Source: Branchiibius sp. NY16-3462-2
GTDB lineage: Bacteria > Actinomycetota > Actinomycetes > Actinomycetales > Dermatophilaceae
Assembly (NCBI RefSeq): GCF_001594145.1
Contig: NZ_LVCF01000025.1
Span: 124,001-188,000, forward strand
Length of the DNA: 64,000 nt
Direction of reading: 5' to 3'
Positions 16,671 through 25,463 of the stretch are shown here, in pieces. The notes under the pieces are model-generated. The model worked only from the letters and a program-made list of their open reading frames with translations, was not told where the DNA came from and ran no database searches. Made by a program: the position numbers and the translations under genes. Within the stretch, counting starts at the first letter, position 1, and every line of letters begins with the position of its first letter.

Positions 16671-17558
16671 ATGCCGACCAATCCCCCACCGCCGACCGAC
16701 CTCCCCGGCCTGATCGAGGCCTACGCCTCCACCGGCCAGGCGATCCTCGACATCGGGATGATGTACAAGGCCGACGAATTCGACAAGCCGACCCAGTGCC
16801 CGGGGTGGTCGGTCAAGGACCACATTTCCCACGTGGTCGCTCTGGAGAACCTGACCGCTGGTGGGGTCGAGGAGGACGTGGAAGTCCCCGACTACCCCTG
16901 GGTCACCACGGAAACCCAGCGATTCATGGAGCAGGGCGTCGAAGCCCGCCGCAAGAAGTCCGGACACGACGTCGTCGAGGAATGGAAACGCCTCTTCGCC
17001 AAGCGGATGCGCCAACTGCGCGATACGACCCTGGACCCCGACGCCGAGGTGAACGGCCCGTTCGGTCGCCGGCCGCTGCGGCTGCAACTCGAGGGCCGGA
17101 TCGCCGACCTGTGGGTCCATGAGCAGGACCTGCGCCAGGCCGTGAACTGGCCGGGCAACCTGGACTCCGGCGGCGCCGCGATCTTCAGCACCTGGGTGCT
17201 GGACGCCTTCCCCAAGAACCTCGCCCGGCGCGCCGACGTACCGATCGGGACCTCCGTGATCCTGGACGTGTCCGGCCCGGTCCTGGCCCGTGAGGGCGTC
17301 CGGATCGTGCCCGGCGACGGTGACAAACCATTCGGTGAGCCGCTCTTCTCCGGGACAACGCACGTGGATGACATCGACCAGGCGACGGGCGAGATCATCC
17401 CGTTGCCGCCCGGCTCCACCGTGTCCATCCAGTTGTCGACCTCCGCACTCACCCGGCGGGGCGCGGGCCGGGTGCCGACCGACCAATTGAGGTACGCCGT
17501 GCAGGGCGACGAGGAGATAGCCCGGCGAGCGCTGGACGCGCTGACCATCACTCCCTGA
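16671..17558 (+). CDS. maleylpyruvate isomerase/DinB family protein (mycothiol-dependent type)
   Basis: A 295-residue protein of the MDMPI N-terminal family. TQCPGWSVKDHISHVVALE is the typical first metal-binding block, and IADLWVHEQDLRQAV supplies the second set of ligands (HEQD). A C-terminal sterol-carrier-like domain follows (ISIQLSTSALTRRGAGR-like strand). Such proteins use mycothiol, the thiol of actinobacteria, in isomerisation or detoxification. GGAGG lies only 2 nt before the ATG at 16671; an in-frame ATG at 16659 is an alternative. It is divergent from the CopD-CtaG gene. Confidence 0.83.
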   Translation: MPTNPPPPTDLPGLIEAYASTGQAILDIGMMYKADEFDKPTQCPGWSVKDHISHVVALENLTAGGVEEDVEVPDYPWVTTETQRFMEQGVEARRKKSGHDVVEEWKRLFAKRMRQLRDTTLDPDAEVNGPFGRRPLRLQLEGRIADLWVHEQDLRQAVNWPGNLDSGGAAIFSTWVLDAFPKNLARRADVPIGTSVILDVSGPVLAREGVRIVPGDGDKPFGEPLFSGTTHVDDIDQATGEIIPLPPGSTVSIQLSTSALTRRGAGRVPTDQLRYAVQGDEEIARRALDALTITP

Positions 17559-17619
17559 CACCGGCCGCGCACCACCCAGCCGATTAGACGGAGGCACCCT
17601 ACGGTTCTAGACTCATCGG

Positions 17620-19272
17620 GTGTCAATGAAGTCTGAGAGCGCCGCCCCCGCCGATCACGGGTCACCCGCCCACATCAAGGCCATCCTGGCCGGGCTGATG
17701 CTCGGCATGTTCCTCGGCGCGCTCGACCAGACGATCGTCGCCACCGCCATCCGCACGATCGCCGACGACCTGGACGGGCTGTCCGCCCAGGCCTGGGTGA
17801 CGACGGCCTACTTGATCACCTCGACGATCACGACGCCGATCTACGGCAAGCTCGGCGACCTCTACGGCCGCAAGAAGCTGTTCCTCTTCGCGATCACGAT
17901 CTTCATCATCGGGTCGTTCCTGTGCGCCTTTGCCCAGTCGATGTACATGCTGGCCGCGTTCCGCGCCTTCCAGGGTCTGGGCGCCGGTGGTCTGTTCACC
18001 CTGGTGCTGGCCATCATCGGTGACCTGGTGCCGCCGCGGGAGCGCGCCAAGTACACCGGGTACTTCATGGCGACCTTCGCAACCTCCTCGGTGCTGGGTC
18101 CGGTCATCGGTGGTCTGTTCGCCGGCGCACCGACCATCCTGGGTCTGACCGGCTGGCGTTGGGTCTTCATGGTCAACGTGCCGATCGGCATCTTCGCGCT
18201 GGTCGTCATCTCCCGCACTCTGCAGATCCCGGCCTACCGCCGCGAGGCGCGGATCGACTGGTGGGGCGCCATCACCCTGGTGATCGGCCTGGTGCCGCTG
18301 CTGACGGTCGCGGAGCAGGGCCGCGAATGGGGCTGGGGCTCCGGCAAGTCCCTCACGGCGTACGCCATCGGTATTCTCGGCCTGCTCGCCTTCGTCTTCA
18401 CCGAGTGGAAGATGGGCGATGACGCACTGATTCCGTTGCGAATCTTCAAGATCCGGGCCGCCACGGTCACCATCGTGGCCAGCGTGATCGTCGGTATGGC
18501 CATGTTCGGTGGCATCACGGTCCTGCCGCTCTACCTGCAGATCGTGCACGGTGCGTCGCCGATGGTGTCCGGCTTCATGATGTTGCCGATGGTGGCGGGC
18601 ATGATGATCGCCGCGATCAGCTCCGGTCAGCTCACCGCCCGCACCGGCGTCATCCGGCCGTTCCCGATCTTCGGTACCGCGATCGCGGCGGTCGGCCTCT
18701 TCCTGCTGCACCTGATCTCGGCGGACAGCCATCTGTGGTTGGTGATGATCTTCATGTTCATCGTCGGCATCGGCATCGGTAACTGTATGCAGCCGCTGAC
18801 GATCATCGTGCAGAACGCGGTCCCGCCGCAGGAGATCGGTGTGGCCACCAGCGCCGCGACGTTCTTCCGCCAGCTCGGCGGCACGATGGGTGTGGCGATC
18901 TTCCTGTCGATCCTGTTCAGCACCCTGGGCGACAAGATCACCAGCGCGTTCAAGGTGGCCGCCCCAGGGATCCAGGAGGCGGTCAAGGCCGATCCCTCGA
19001 TCCTGAACAACCCGTTGAACAAGGCGGTCGTCGAGGGCGACCAGAGCGTGTTGGCCCAGGTGCAGAACGACTCCTCCATCATCAACAAGATGGCTGACGT
19101 GATCGCGCACCCGTTCAAGGTCGGCTTCTCCGACTCGATCGACCTGATCTTCCTGTGCGCCGCGGGCGTCATGGTGCTCGGGTTCCTGGTCACCCTGTTG
19201 ATGCCCAAGGTCACCCTGCGCTCGCAGTCCCCCGCCCAGGAAGCAGCCGCCAAGGCCGAAGCGATCGGCTGA
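17620..19272 (+). CDS. MFS exporter, DHA2 (EmrB/QacA) family
   Basis: A 550-residue transporter with 14 predicted helices. LDQTIVATAIRTIADDL at the end of helix 1 and YGKLGDLYGRKKLFL between helices 2 and 3 are DHA2 signatures, as is QGLGAGGLFTLVLAIIGD in helix 4. The family exports drugs and other hydrophobic compounds by proton antiport. A ~70-residue loop before the last helix (VAAPGIQEAVKADPSILNN) is typical of the actinobacterial members. The start is GTG at 17620, with TAGACT 6 nt upstream, suggesting leaderless transcription; ATG at 17626 is an alternative. Confidence 0.9.
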   Translation: MSMKSESAAPADHGSPAHIKAILAGLMLGMFLGALDQTIVATAIRTIADDLDGLSAQAWVTTAYLITSTITTPIYGKLGDLYGRKKLFLFAITIFIIGSFLCAFAQSMYMLAAFRAFQGLGAGGLFTLVLAIIGDLVPPRERAKYTGYFMATFATSSVLGPVIGGLFAGAPTILGLTGWRWVFMVNVPIGIFALVVISRTLQIPAYRREARIDWWGAITLVIGLVPLLTVAEQGREWGWGSGKSLTAYAIGILGLLAFVFTEWKMGDDALIPLRIFKIRAATVTIVASVIVGMAMFGGITVLPLYLQIVHGASPMVSGFMMLPMVAGMMIAAISSGQLTARTGVIRPFPIFGTAIAAVGLFLLHLISADSHLWLVMIFMFIVGIGIGNCMQPLTIIVQNAVPPQEIGVATSAATFFRQLGGTMGVAIFLSILFSTLGDKITSAFKVAAPGIQEAVKADPSILNNPLNKAVVEGDQSVLAQVQNDSSIINKMADVIAHPFKVGFSDSIDLIFLCAAGVMVLGFLVTLLMPKVTLRSQSPAQEAAAKAEAIG

Positions 19273-19311
19273 GGCCACCGCACCTCACCGCCGCCCCGGC
19301 CGGAGGGCCGC

Positions 19312-20757
19312 TCAGTCCTTGACCTTCGCCTCGGACCGGTCACCCGACCAGTCCGTGTGGAAGGTGCCAGGCTTGTCCACGCGCTGGTAAGTGTGCGCGC
19401 CGAAGTAGTCGCGCTGCGCCTGGATCAGGCTGGCGGGCAACCGCTCCGACCCGAGGGCGTCGTAATAGGCCAGCGCTGAAGAGAATCCGGGTGCCGGTAC
19501 GCCGCTGGCCGCCGCGATCCCGACGATCCGCCGCCATGCCGCCTGGCCCTGCGCGACTGCGTCGGCGAAGTAGGAGTCGGCCAGCAAGGACACCAGGTGC
19601 GGGTCCCGGTCGTAGGCCTCGGTGATCCGGTTGAGGAACCGGGCTCGGATGATGCACCCGCCGCGCCAGATCTTGGCGATCGCACCGCGGTCGATGTCCC
19701 AGTCGTACTGCGCGGCTCCCGCCGAGATCAGGTCGAACCCCTGGGCGTAGGCGACCACCTTGGAGGAATACAGCGCGGCCCGTACGTCGTCCGCGAAGCT
19801 GTCCGGGACACTCACCTTCTCCGGGCGCTGGGTGATCGTCGCGCGCACCGCGTCCCGCTGCTCACCCTTGTCGGACACAGCCCGCGCGAAGACGGCCTCA
19901 CCGATTCCGGAGACCGGGATGCCCAGACCGACGGCGTTCTGCACTGTCCACACCCCGGTGCCCTTCGAACCGGCGTGGTCGAGGATCTTGTCGACCAACG
20001 GCCCGTCCCCGTCCGGATCCTGCTGGGTGAGGATGTCTGCCGTGATCTCGATCAGATAGGACTCCAGGTCGCCTTCATTCCAGGCCTTGAACACCTCGGC
20101 GATCTGCGGGACCGTCAACCCGCCGGCCCGCCGCAGGAGGTCGTAGGACTCGGCGATCAGTTGCATATCGGCGTACTCGATGCCGTTGTGCACCATCTTC
20201 ACGAAGTGGCCGGCGCCGTCGTGCCCGACGTGCGTCACGCACGGCTCGCCCTCGGCGACGGCGGCGATGGATTTCAGGATCGGGCCCAGGGTCTCCCAGG
20301 ACTCATCCGACCCACCGGGCATGATGGACGGTCCGTGCAGGGCACCTTCCTCGCCACCGGAGATCCCGGTGCCGACGAAGTGAAGTCCCTTCTCCCGCAA
20401 TGCTTTCTCGCGCTTGATGGTGTCCTGGAAGTTGGAGTTGCCACCGTCGACGATGATGTCGCCGGGCTCCATCAGGCCGGCCAGTTCCTCGATCACGGCG
20501 TCGGTGCCGGCACCCGCCTGAACCATGATGATCGCGGTCCGCGGTGTGCTCAGCGAGTCGACGAAATCCTCGATCTTCTCCGACTCCACGAAGCCGAGGT
20601 CGCCGTGCTCCTCCACGAGTTTCTGGGTCTTGGCGTAGGTGCGGTTGTAGACCGCGACCGTGTTGCCCTCGCGGGACGCGAGGTTGCGGGCCAGGTTCGA
20701 GCCCATCACGGCCATCCCGACCACGCCGATGTTGGCGGTACCGGTCTTGTCACTCAT
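19312..20757 (-). CDS. gnd: 6-phosphogluconate dehydrogenase, NADP-dependent, decarboxylating
   Basis: A 481-residue enzyme converting 6-phosphogluconate to ribulose 5-phosphate and CO2 in the oxidative pentose phosphate pathway. NIGVVGMAVMGSNLARN is the Rossmann dinucleotide motif with NRT after strand 2 for NADP. ISGGEEGALHGPSIMPGG and HFVKMVHNGIEYADMQLIAE are the substrate and catalytic Lys/Glu blocks. Length fits the long form that resembles the E. coli enzyme. ATG at 20757 is chosen because the conserved fold begins there. It is on the same strand as the 2-oxoacid dehydrogenase cluster but 85 nt away. Confidence 0.95.
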   Translation of the reverse strand: MSDKTGTANIGVVGMAVMGSNLARNLASREGNTVAVYNRTYAKTQKLVEEHGDLGFVESEKIEDFVDSLSTPRTAIIMVQAGAGTDAVIEELAGLMEPGDIIVDGGNSNFQDTIKREKALREKGLHFVGTGISGGEEGALHGPSIMPGGSDESWETLGPILKSIAAVAEGEPCVTHVGHDGAGHFVKMVHNGIEYADMQLIAESYDLLRRAGGLTVPQIAEVFKAWNEGDLESYLIEITADILTQQDPDGDGPLVDKILDHAGSKGTGVWTVQNAVGLGIPVSGIGEAVFARAVSDKGEQRDAVRATITQRPEKVSVPDSFADDVRAALYSSKVVAYAQGFDLISAGAAQYDWDIDRGAIAKIWRGGCIIRARFLNRITEAYDRDPHLVSLLADSYFADAVAQGQAAWRRIVGIAAASGVPAPGFSSALAYYDALGSERLPASLIQAQRDYFGAHTYQRVDKPGTFHTDWSGDRSEAKVKD

Positions 20758-20842
20758 CGCAGTCACTTCCCGGCCGGGCACGGACGACCCGGACCTGCCG
20801 CCAGCGTAGGCAGCAGGCCTGCGTCGACTACCCCGATGGAGG

Positions 20843-22240
20843 TCAGCCCCAGACGAGTGCCTTGCCGGGGTCTTGCACCAGTGCGGCCAGGTCGGCCAGG
20901 AACTTCGATCCGAGTTCGCCGTCGATCAGCCGGTGGTCGAAGGCACAGCCCAGCTGGGTGACCCACCGCGGCTCGATCCGCTCGGTGCCGTCCGGATCGG
21001 TGACGACCCAGGGCATCCGCCGGATCGCACCGAGGCAGACGATCGCCGACTCGCCGGGGTTGATGATCGGCGTACCGCTGTCGATGCCGAAAACCCCCAC
21101 GTTGGTGATAGTGATCGTGCCACCCGCCTGCTCCCGCGGCTGGGTCTTGCCGGCACGAGCGGTGTCGACGAGTTCGCCCAACGCAGAACCGAGTTCGCGC
21201 ATCGTCATGCGGTCCGCGTCCTTGATGTTGGGGACGATCAGGCCACGCGGTGTCGCGGCGGCGATGCCGAGATTGACGTAGTGCTTGGTGACGATCTCCT
21301 GCGCGGCCTCGTCCCAGACGGCGTTCATTCCGGGGTTGCGGCGGACCGCGATGCAGAGCGCCTTGGCGATCACCAGCAGCGGGCTGACCCTGATCCCCTG
21401 GAACTCGCGGTCGCTGCTCAGCTTGTCGACCAACTCCATGGTGGCGGTGGCATCGACCGTGACGAACTCGGTGACGTGCGGTGCGGTGAAGGCCGAGGCC
21501 ACCATTGCTTCGGCGGTGACTTTGCGCACGCCTTTGACGGGCGTCCTGGTCTCCCGCTCGCCGCCGCCGGTGGACATCGGTGTGGTGCCGTCGATGAGTG
21601 CCTGCACGTCGGCGTCGGTGACGATCCCGCCGTCCCCTGACGCCGGTACGTCGCGCAGATCGATCCCGCGCTCCTTGGCCAGTCCTCGGGTGGCTGGCTT
21701 GGCGAGCACCGGCCCACCCTCGCTTTGCCCACTTTTGGAACGCGTTTCACCTGAGTTCGCCGATTCCGGGTGAGTCCCGTTCCAAATGTCGGAGGTAGCT
21801 GAGGCTCCGGCGCGAGGTCGGCGGGCGGTAGCGGCTGCCGGAGCGCCGTAGCCGACCAGGTTGGGACCACTGCCGTCCTCCACGGCAACCGCCGGCGGGT
21901 CGGGCTCGAAGGCGGCCGCGACCTGCTCGGTAACTACCTGAGGTTCCTCAACGGCCGGTTCCGGCGGTGCAGTCTCTACCGGTTGCGAGACGACACCGTC
22001 GTTGACGTCGACGGCGATGATCGGCGTACCCACATCGACGGTGTCCCCCTCAGCCACCAGCAACTCGGTGATCGTGCCCTCCCACGGGATCGGCAACTCC
22101 ACCAATGATTTCGCGGTCTCGATCTCGACCACGACGTCGTTCACCGAGACGGTGTCACCGACCTGCACCTTCCAGGTCGCGATCTCCGCGTCGGGCAGGC
22201 CCTCGCCGGGGTCGGGGAGGGTGAATTTCTGGATGCTCAA
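20843..22240 (-). CDS. bkdC: branched-chain 2-oxoacid dehydrogenase E2 (dihydrolipoamide acyltransferase)
   Basis: A 465-residue E2 core component. Residues 1-80 form one lipoyl domain with the lipoylated Lys in EIETAKSLVELPI. A disordered Pro/Glu/Ala linker follows, then the E1/E3-binding domain (PATRGLAKERGIDLRDVPAS, ~190-230), then the catalytic domain with GCAFDHRLIDGELGSKFL, whose His and Asp catalyse acyl transfer. Together with the adjacent E1 genes it should oxidise branched-chain 2-oxo acids to acyl-CoA, supplying primers for branched fatty acids or valine/leucine/isoleucine breakdown. E3 is not in this window. It is 12 nt downstream of E1beta. Confidence 0.92.
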   Translation of the reverse strand: MSIQKFTLPDPGEGLPDAEIATWKVQVGDTVSVNDVVVEIETAKSLVELPIPWEGTITELLVAEGDTVDVGTPIIAVDVNDGVVSQPVETAPPEPAVEEPQVVTEQVAAAFEPDPPAVAVEDGSGPNLVGYGAPAAATARRPRAGASATSDIWNGTHPESANSGETRSKSGQSEGGPVLAKPATRGLAKERGIDLRDVPASGDGGIVTDADVQALIDGTTPMSTGGGERETRTPVKGVRKVTAEAMVASAFTAPHVTEFVTVDATATMELVDKLSSDREFQGIRVSPLLVIAKALCIAVRRNPGMNAVWDEAAQEIVTKHYVNLGIAAATPRGLIVPNIKDADRMTMRELGSALGELVDTARAGKTQPREQAGGTITITNVGVFGIDSGTPIINPGESAIVCLGAIRRMPWVVTDPDGTERIEPRWVTQLGCAFDHRLIDGELGSKFLADLAALVQDPGKALVWG

Positions 22241-22252
22241 CTCGTAACTCCC

Positions 22253-23242
22253 TTAGTACTTCAGCGACGTGTCGACGGCATCGAGGATGCGGTCCAGGTC
22301 GGGCAGGAACTCCCGCTCGTAGCGGCTGGGCGGGTAGGGCAGGTTGTAACCGCCGACCCGCAGCACCGGAGCCTGCAGGTGGTAGAAGCACTCCCGCTGG
22401 ATCTGCGCGGCGAGCTCGGCGCCCATGCCGAGGAAGGTGCTCGCCTCGTGTACGACGATCACGCGACCGGTCTTGCGCGCGGCGGCCATGATCGCGTCGG
22501 TGTCGAGCGGATTGAGCGAGCGCAGATTCAGCACCTGCACCGACTTGCCTTCTGTTGCAGCAGTTTCCGCGGCCTGCACACAGGTTCGCACCATCGAGCC
22601 GTAGGTCAGGATCGTCACCTGGTCGCCCTCGCGCACGATGCGCGCCTCGTGCAGTCCGGCCGGTGCCGCGTCGCGAGCGCCGAGCGGGAAGTCACCCTTC
22701 TCGTGGTAGCGCCGCTTGGGTTCGTAGAACATCACCGGGTCCTGCGAGGCGATGGCCTGCTGGATCATCCAGTACGCGTCGACCGGGTCGGCGCAGGCCA
22801 CGACCCGCAGTCCGGCGGTGTGCGCGAAGTAGGCCTCGTTGGACTCACTGTGGTGCTCGACCGCGCCGATGCCACCGCCGTAGGGCACCCGGATCACCAG
22901 CGGCAGCGCGAGGCGGCCACCCGATCGGGAGTGCATCTTTGCGACCTGGCTGACGATCTGGTCGAAGCCGGGGTAGATGAACCCGTCGAACTGGATCTCG
23001 ACGACCGGGCGGTAGCCGCGCAACGCCAAACCCACTGCGGTGCCGACGATTCCGGACTCCGCCAGCGGGGTGTCAACAACCCGCTCGTCACCGAAGTCCT
23101 TCTGCAGCCCCTCGGTGATCCGGAAGACGCCACCGAGTTTGCCGACGTCCTCGCCCATCAGCACGACCTTGGGGTCGCGCTCCATCGCGGTACGCAAACC
23201 CTCGTTGAGGGCCTTGGCGAGTGACAACTTCTCCGTGCTCAT
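22253..23242 (-). CDS. bkdB: 2-oxoacid dehydrogenase E1 component, beta subunit
   Basis: A 329-residue thiamin-diphosphate enzyme subunit. Clear blocks are VVLMGEDVGKLGGVFRITEG (the ThDP-contacting Glu), VVDTPLAESGIVGTAVGLAL, VVEIQFDGFIYPGFDQIVSQ and SRSGGRLALPLVIRVPYGGG. It pairs with the alpha subunit to decarboxylate branched-chain 2-oxo acids. The ATG at 23242 overlaps the proper E1alpha stop (ATGA). In this sequence the E1alpha frame is shifted so that it runs into this gene in frame; the start given here assumes the normal arrangement. Confidence 0.92.
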   Translation of the reverse strand: MSTEKLSLAKALNEGLRTAMERDPKVVLMGEDVGKLGGVFRITEGLQKDFGDERVVDTPLAESGIVGTAVGLALRGYRPVVEIQFDGFIYPGFDQIVSQVAKMHSRSGGRLALPLVIRVPYGGGIGAVEHHSESNEAYFAHTAGLRVVACADPVDAYWMIQQAIASQDPVMFYEPKRRYHEKGDFPLGARDAAPAGLHEARIVREGDQVTILTYGSMVRTCVQAAETAATEGKSVQVLNLRSLNPLDTDAIMAAARKTGRVIVVHEASTFLGMGAELAAQIQRECFYHLQAPVLRVGGYNLPYPPSRYEREFLPDLDRILDAVDTSLKY

Positions 23243-24388
23243 GCCGAAACCCCCTCGAACGATGCGAGATACGCGGCGAACTGATCCCGCTCCCGCTCCA
23301 ACGGTTTGTGTTCCTCGGCGTAGACGTGGTCGCATCGTCGGCAGTTCCGGATCCGGGATCGCCCGGCACTGGGCGCGCATATCGGCGGCCAGGTCATCTG
23401 CCTCGACGTCGACCTCATCGAAAAATTCACGGTCGGCGTGCGCGCGGGTCAGCAAGAAGCCGCGCATCCGCTTCACCGGATCCTTCTCCTTCCACAGATC
23501 GACCTCGGCCGCGTCGCGGTACCGGGTCGGATCATCGGAGGTGGTGTGCGCTCCCAGGCGATAGGTGAAGGCCTCGATGAGCGTCGGCCCGTCACCCGCC
23601 CGGGCGGCGTCGAGCGCCACTTTGGTCACGGCGTACGACGCAAGCACGTCGTTGCCGTCGACCCGGATGCCCGGCAGCCCGAAACCCTGCGCGCGTTGGT
23701 AGGGCGGGATGCGGAACTGGCGGCTGTTGGGCTCGGAGATGGCGTAGCCGTTGTTCTGGACGAAGAAGACGACCGGCGCGTTGGCGACGGCGGCGAAGTT
23801 CAGCGCCTCGTTGTAGTCGCCCTGGCTGGTGCCGCCGTCACCGGTGAAGGCGATGACCGCGGCGTCGCGGTCGGGGTCACCGGTGGCGACGGCGTGGTCG
23901 CGCTGGATGCCCATTGCGTAGCCGGTCGCGTGCAGCATCTGGTTGCCGATGACGATCGTGTAGAGGTGGAAGCGGTACTCCTCGGTGTCCCAGCCGCCGT
24001 GGCTGACGCCTCGGAAGAGTTGCAGCATCTGCGCGGGGCGGATGCCCCGGACGTAAGCCACACCGTGTTCGCGGTAGCCGGGGAACGCGTAGTCCTTCGG
24101 GCCCATCGCGCGGGCGGCGCCGACCTGGGCACCCTCCTGCCCGAGCAACGAGGGCCACAGACCCAGCTCCCCCTGTCGCTGCAGGGCATAACCCTCGGCG
24201 TCCAATCGGCGTACCAGCACCATGTCCCGGTAGAGGGTCCGGGCATCCTTGCTGTCCAGGGCTTCGACAATCGGCGCGTAGCGCTCGTTGGCCGCGCTGG
24301 TCGGGAGGCGCTTGCCGTCCCCGTCGACGAACTGGACCAGATCTGGTCCCCCGTCGGTGATGTCGCGCGCGGGCGTGCTGGTGACCAT
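23239..24388 (-). CDS. bkdA: 2-oxoacid dehydrogenase E1 component, alpha subunit, frameshifted near its 3' end
   Basis: The ThDP-binding E1alpha subunit, about 382 codons. ThDP/Mg motif GDGGTSQGDYNEALNFAAV, then FFVQNNGYAIS, and the phosphorylation-loop region YRLGAHTTSDDPTRYR are intact. GAGGAG precedes the ATG at 24388. After ...IPDPELPTM (codon at 23333-23335) the frame changes: the expected ending DHVYAEEHKPLERERDQF lies in another frame beginning at 23331, with base 23332 left over. The net change is +1 (or -2). As sequenced, translation continues out of frame for about 30 residues and joins E1beta as one 711-codon frame. A sequencing or assembly indel is the simplest explanation; a real mutation is possible. 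Confidence 0.85.
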
Positions 24389-24589
24389 GGCTCTCCTCGT
24401 CTCCGAGGCGTGGTGACCCCGGTTTGGTGACTCCCGTCAGCCCGGGTGCGGGGTCGCCGCGATGAGCCGTCGGGTAGCGGTGTGATGCCGCTCACATATG
24501 CCAGTGAGATGACCCTACCCGCTCAGGATGGGCGGAGAGAACTCCGCTGCCTTACTGCGGCGTACGGCGTAGCGCGCCACACTGTGGGT

Positions 24590-24718
24590 ATGAACCTTCC
24601 CAGCCTGGTCGCCAGCGGACCCGCCCAGAGTCCACCCGCCTGGTTCGGGGTGGTGTTCGCCCTCGGGGTCGCGGCGCTGGTGATCGCGCAGTACATCCGC
24701 TACCGGCGTCGCAAGTAG
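24590..24718 (+). CDS. short single-helix membrane protein
   Basis: A 42-residue peptide with one hydrophobic segment, AWFGVVFALGVAALVIAQYI, followed by a basic tail (RYRRRK) that would stay inside. No family is recognised. It begins at ATG 24590 just before the cold-shock-like gene. The frame is open further upstream, but that part is arginine-rich and looks non-coding. CACACT lies 6 nt before the ATG, a poor -10 box. Confidence is limited by its size. Confidence 0.45.
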   Translation: MNLPSLVASGPAQSPPAWFGVVFALGVAALVIAQYIRYRRRK

Positions 24719-24730
24719 CTGGCTGTCTTC

Positions 24731-24967
24731 ATGGCGGACACCGAAGCAGTGGGTGTCGTGAGGTTCTGGAAGGCGGAGCAGGGCTGGGGCGCGATCAGCT
24801 CGGCGGCGCTGCCAGCCGGGCGGGACGCGTTCGCGCACTTCAGCGCGGTTGACGCCGACGGTTACCGCGAACTCGCCGAAGGGCAGAAAGTCCGGTTCCG
24901 CTACCACGCTGCGCAGCAGGACAGCTTTAACTTCGTCGCGACCTGGGTCGTGGCGATCGACCGGTGA
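24731..24967 (+). CDS. divergent cold-shock-domain protein
   Basis: A 78-residue OB-fold protein of the cold shock domain family. The two RNA-binding motifs appear in altered form: GWGAIS for RNP1 (usually KGFGFI) and AFAHFSAVD for RNP2 (usually VFVHFSAI). GVVRFWKAEQGWG replaces the usual GTVKWFNxEKGFG. The loop is lengthened (SSAALPAGRDAF). It probably binds single-stranded nucleic acid but may differ in specificity. It lies 12 nt after the short membrane protein gene. Confidence 0.78.
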   Translation: MADTEAVGVVRFWKAEQGWGAISSAALPAGRDAFAHFSAVDADGYRELAEGQKVRFRYHAAQQDSFNFVATWVVAIDR

Positions 24968-24988
24968 CGATCGCAACCCAGTAAGTGC

Positions 24989-25408
24989 CTACTTCGAAGC
25001 GTTTACTTCGACCGATCGAGAGCCCGTCTTGTCTCTGAGCACCATCGCTTCAGTCCCCGTCGACCTTGCCTGCAGATCCACCGCGACAACCCCAGCCGTT
25101 CCCTTCGCCGGCACGTTGCCGATTACTTGATACGCACCGCTGCCGTTCGAAACTTGGAACCCGTGGGCGCAGTCCGTCGTGAGAATCACCCAGAGCGATC
25201 CGCCATCCTTGATGGTGACAGAACTGGCGGACGGCGAAAGCTGCTCGTACCAAACGGGACCGGTCATCTCTGCCGGGGAATTGATGTGCGTTCCGCAGAC
25301 CTGTTTGCTGTCGGCCGCGCCAGCTGTTGACTGACAGCCCGCGAGCGCGAGGGCCGCGCTGATAACGGCGGCTACTGCTACGGGGCGCCGCGGCTCCCAG
25401 CGTGACAT
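24989..25408 (-). CDS. lipoprotein of unknown function
   Basis: A 139-residue exported lipoprotein. The signal peptide has a basic start (MSRWEPRRP), a hydrophobic core and the lipobox LALAGC with the lipidated Cys at residue 25. The mature domain includes two further cysteines (KQVCGTH and TTDCAHG) and several predicted beta strands. No family is recognised. GGAGG lies about 7 nt upstream of ATG 25408, which fixes the start. It is convergent with the cold-shock-like gene, and the two stops are 21 nt apart. Confidence 0.75.
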   Translation of the reverse strand: MSRWEPRRPVAVAAVISAALALAGCQSTAGAADSKQVCGTHINSPAEMTGPVWYEQLSPSASSVTIKDGGSLWVILTTDCAHGFQVSNGSGAYQVIGNVPAKGTAGVVAVDLQARSTGTEAMVLRDKTGSRSVEVNASK

Positions 25409-25463
25409 CACGACCTCCTGCCCCGACGGAAGTCGTCGCCGGTTAGATAACCGAAGGTACCGC

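Noticed and set aside
17662..19278. A 538-codon frame opposite the DHA2 exporter
   Set aside because: Composition is a mirror of membrane-protein codons (Asp/Arg/His/Gln-rich), without a start signal; the + strand gene has all family motifs.
19297..19310. Terminator between the DHA2 exporter and gnd
   Set aside because: Only five paired bases (CGGCC-GGAG-GGCCG) and no T run; too weak in GC-rich DNA.
22253..24388. A genuine E1alpha-E1beta fusion protein
   Set aside because: The proper E1alpha C-terminus is preserved in another frame and ends in a normal ATGA overlap, so a fusion by design is unlikely.
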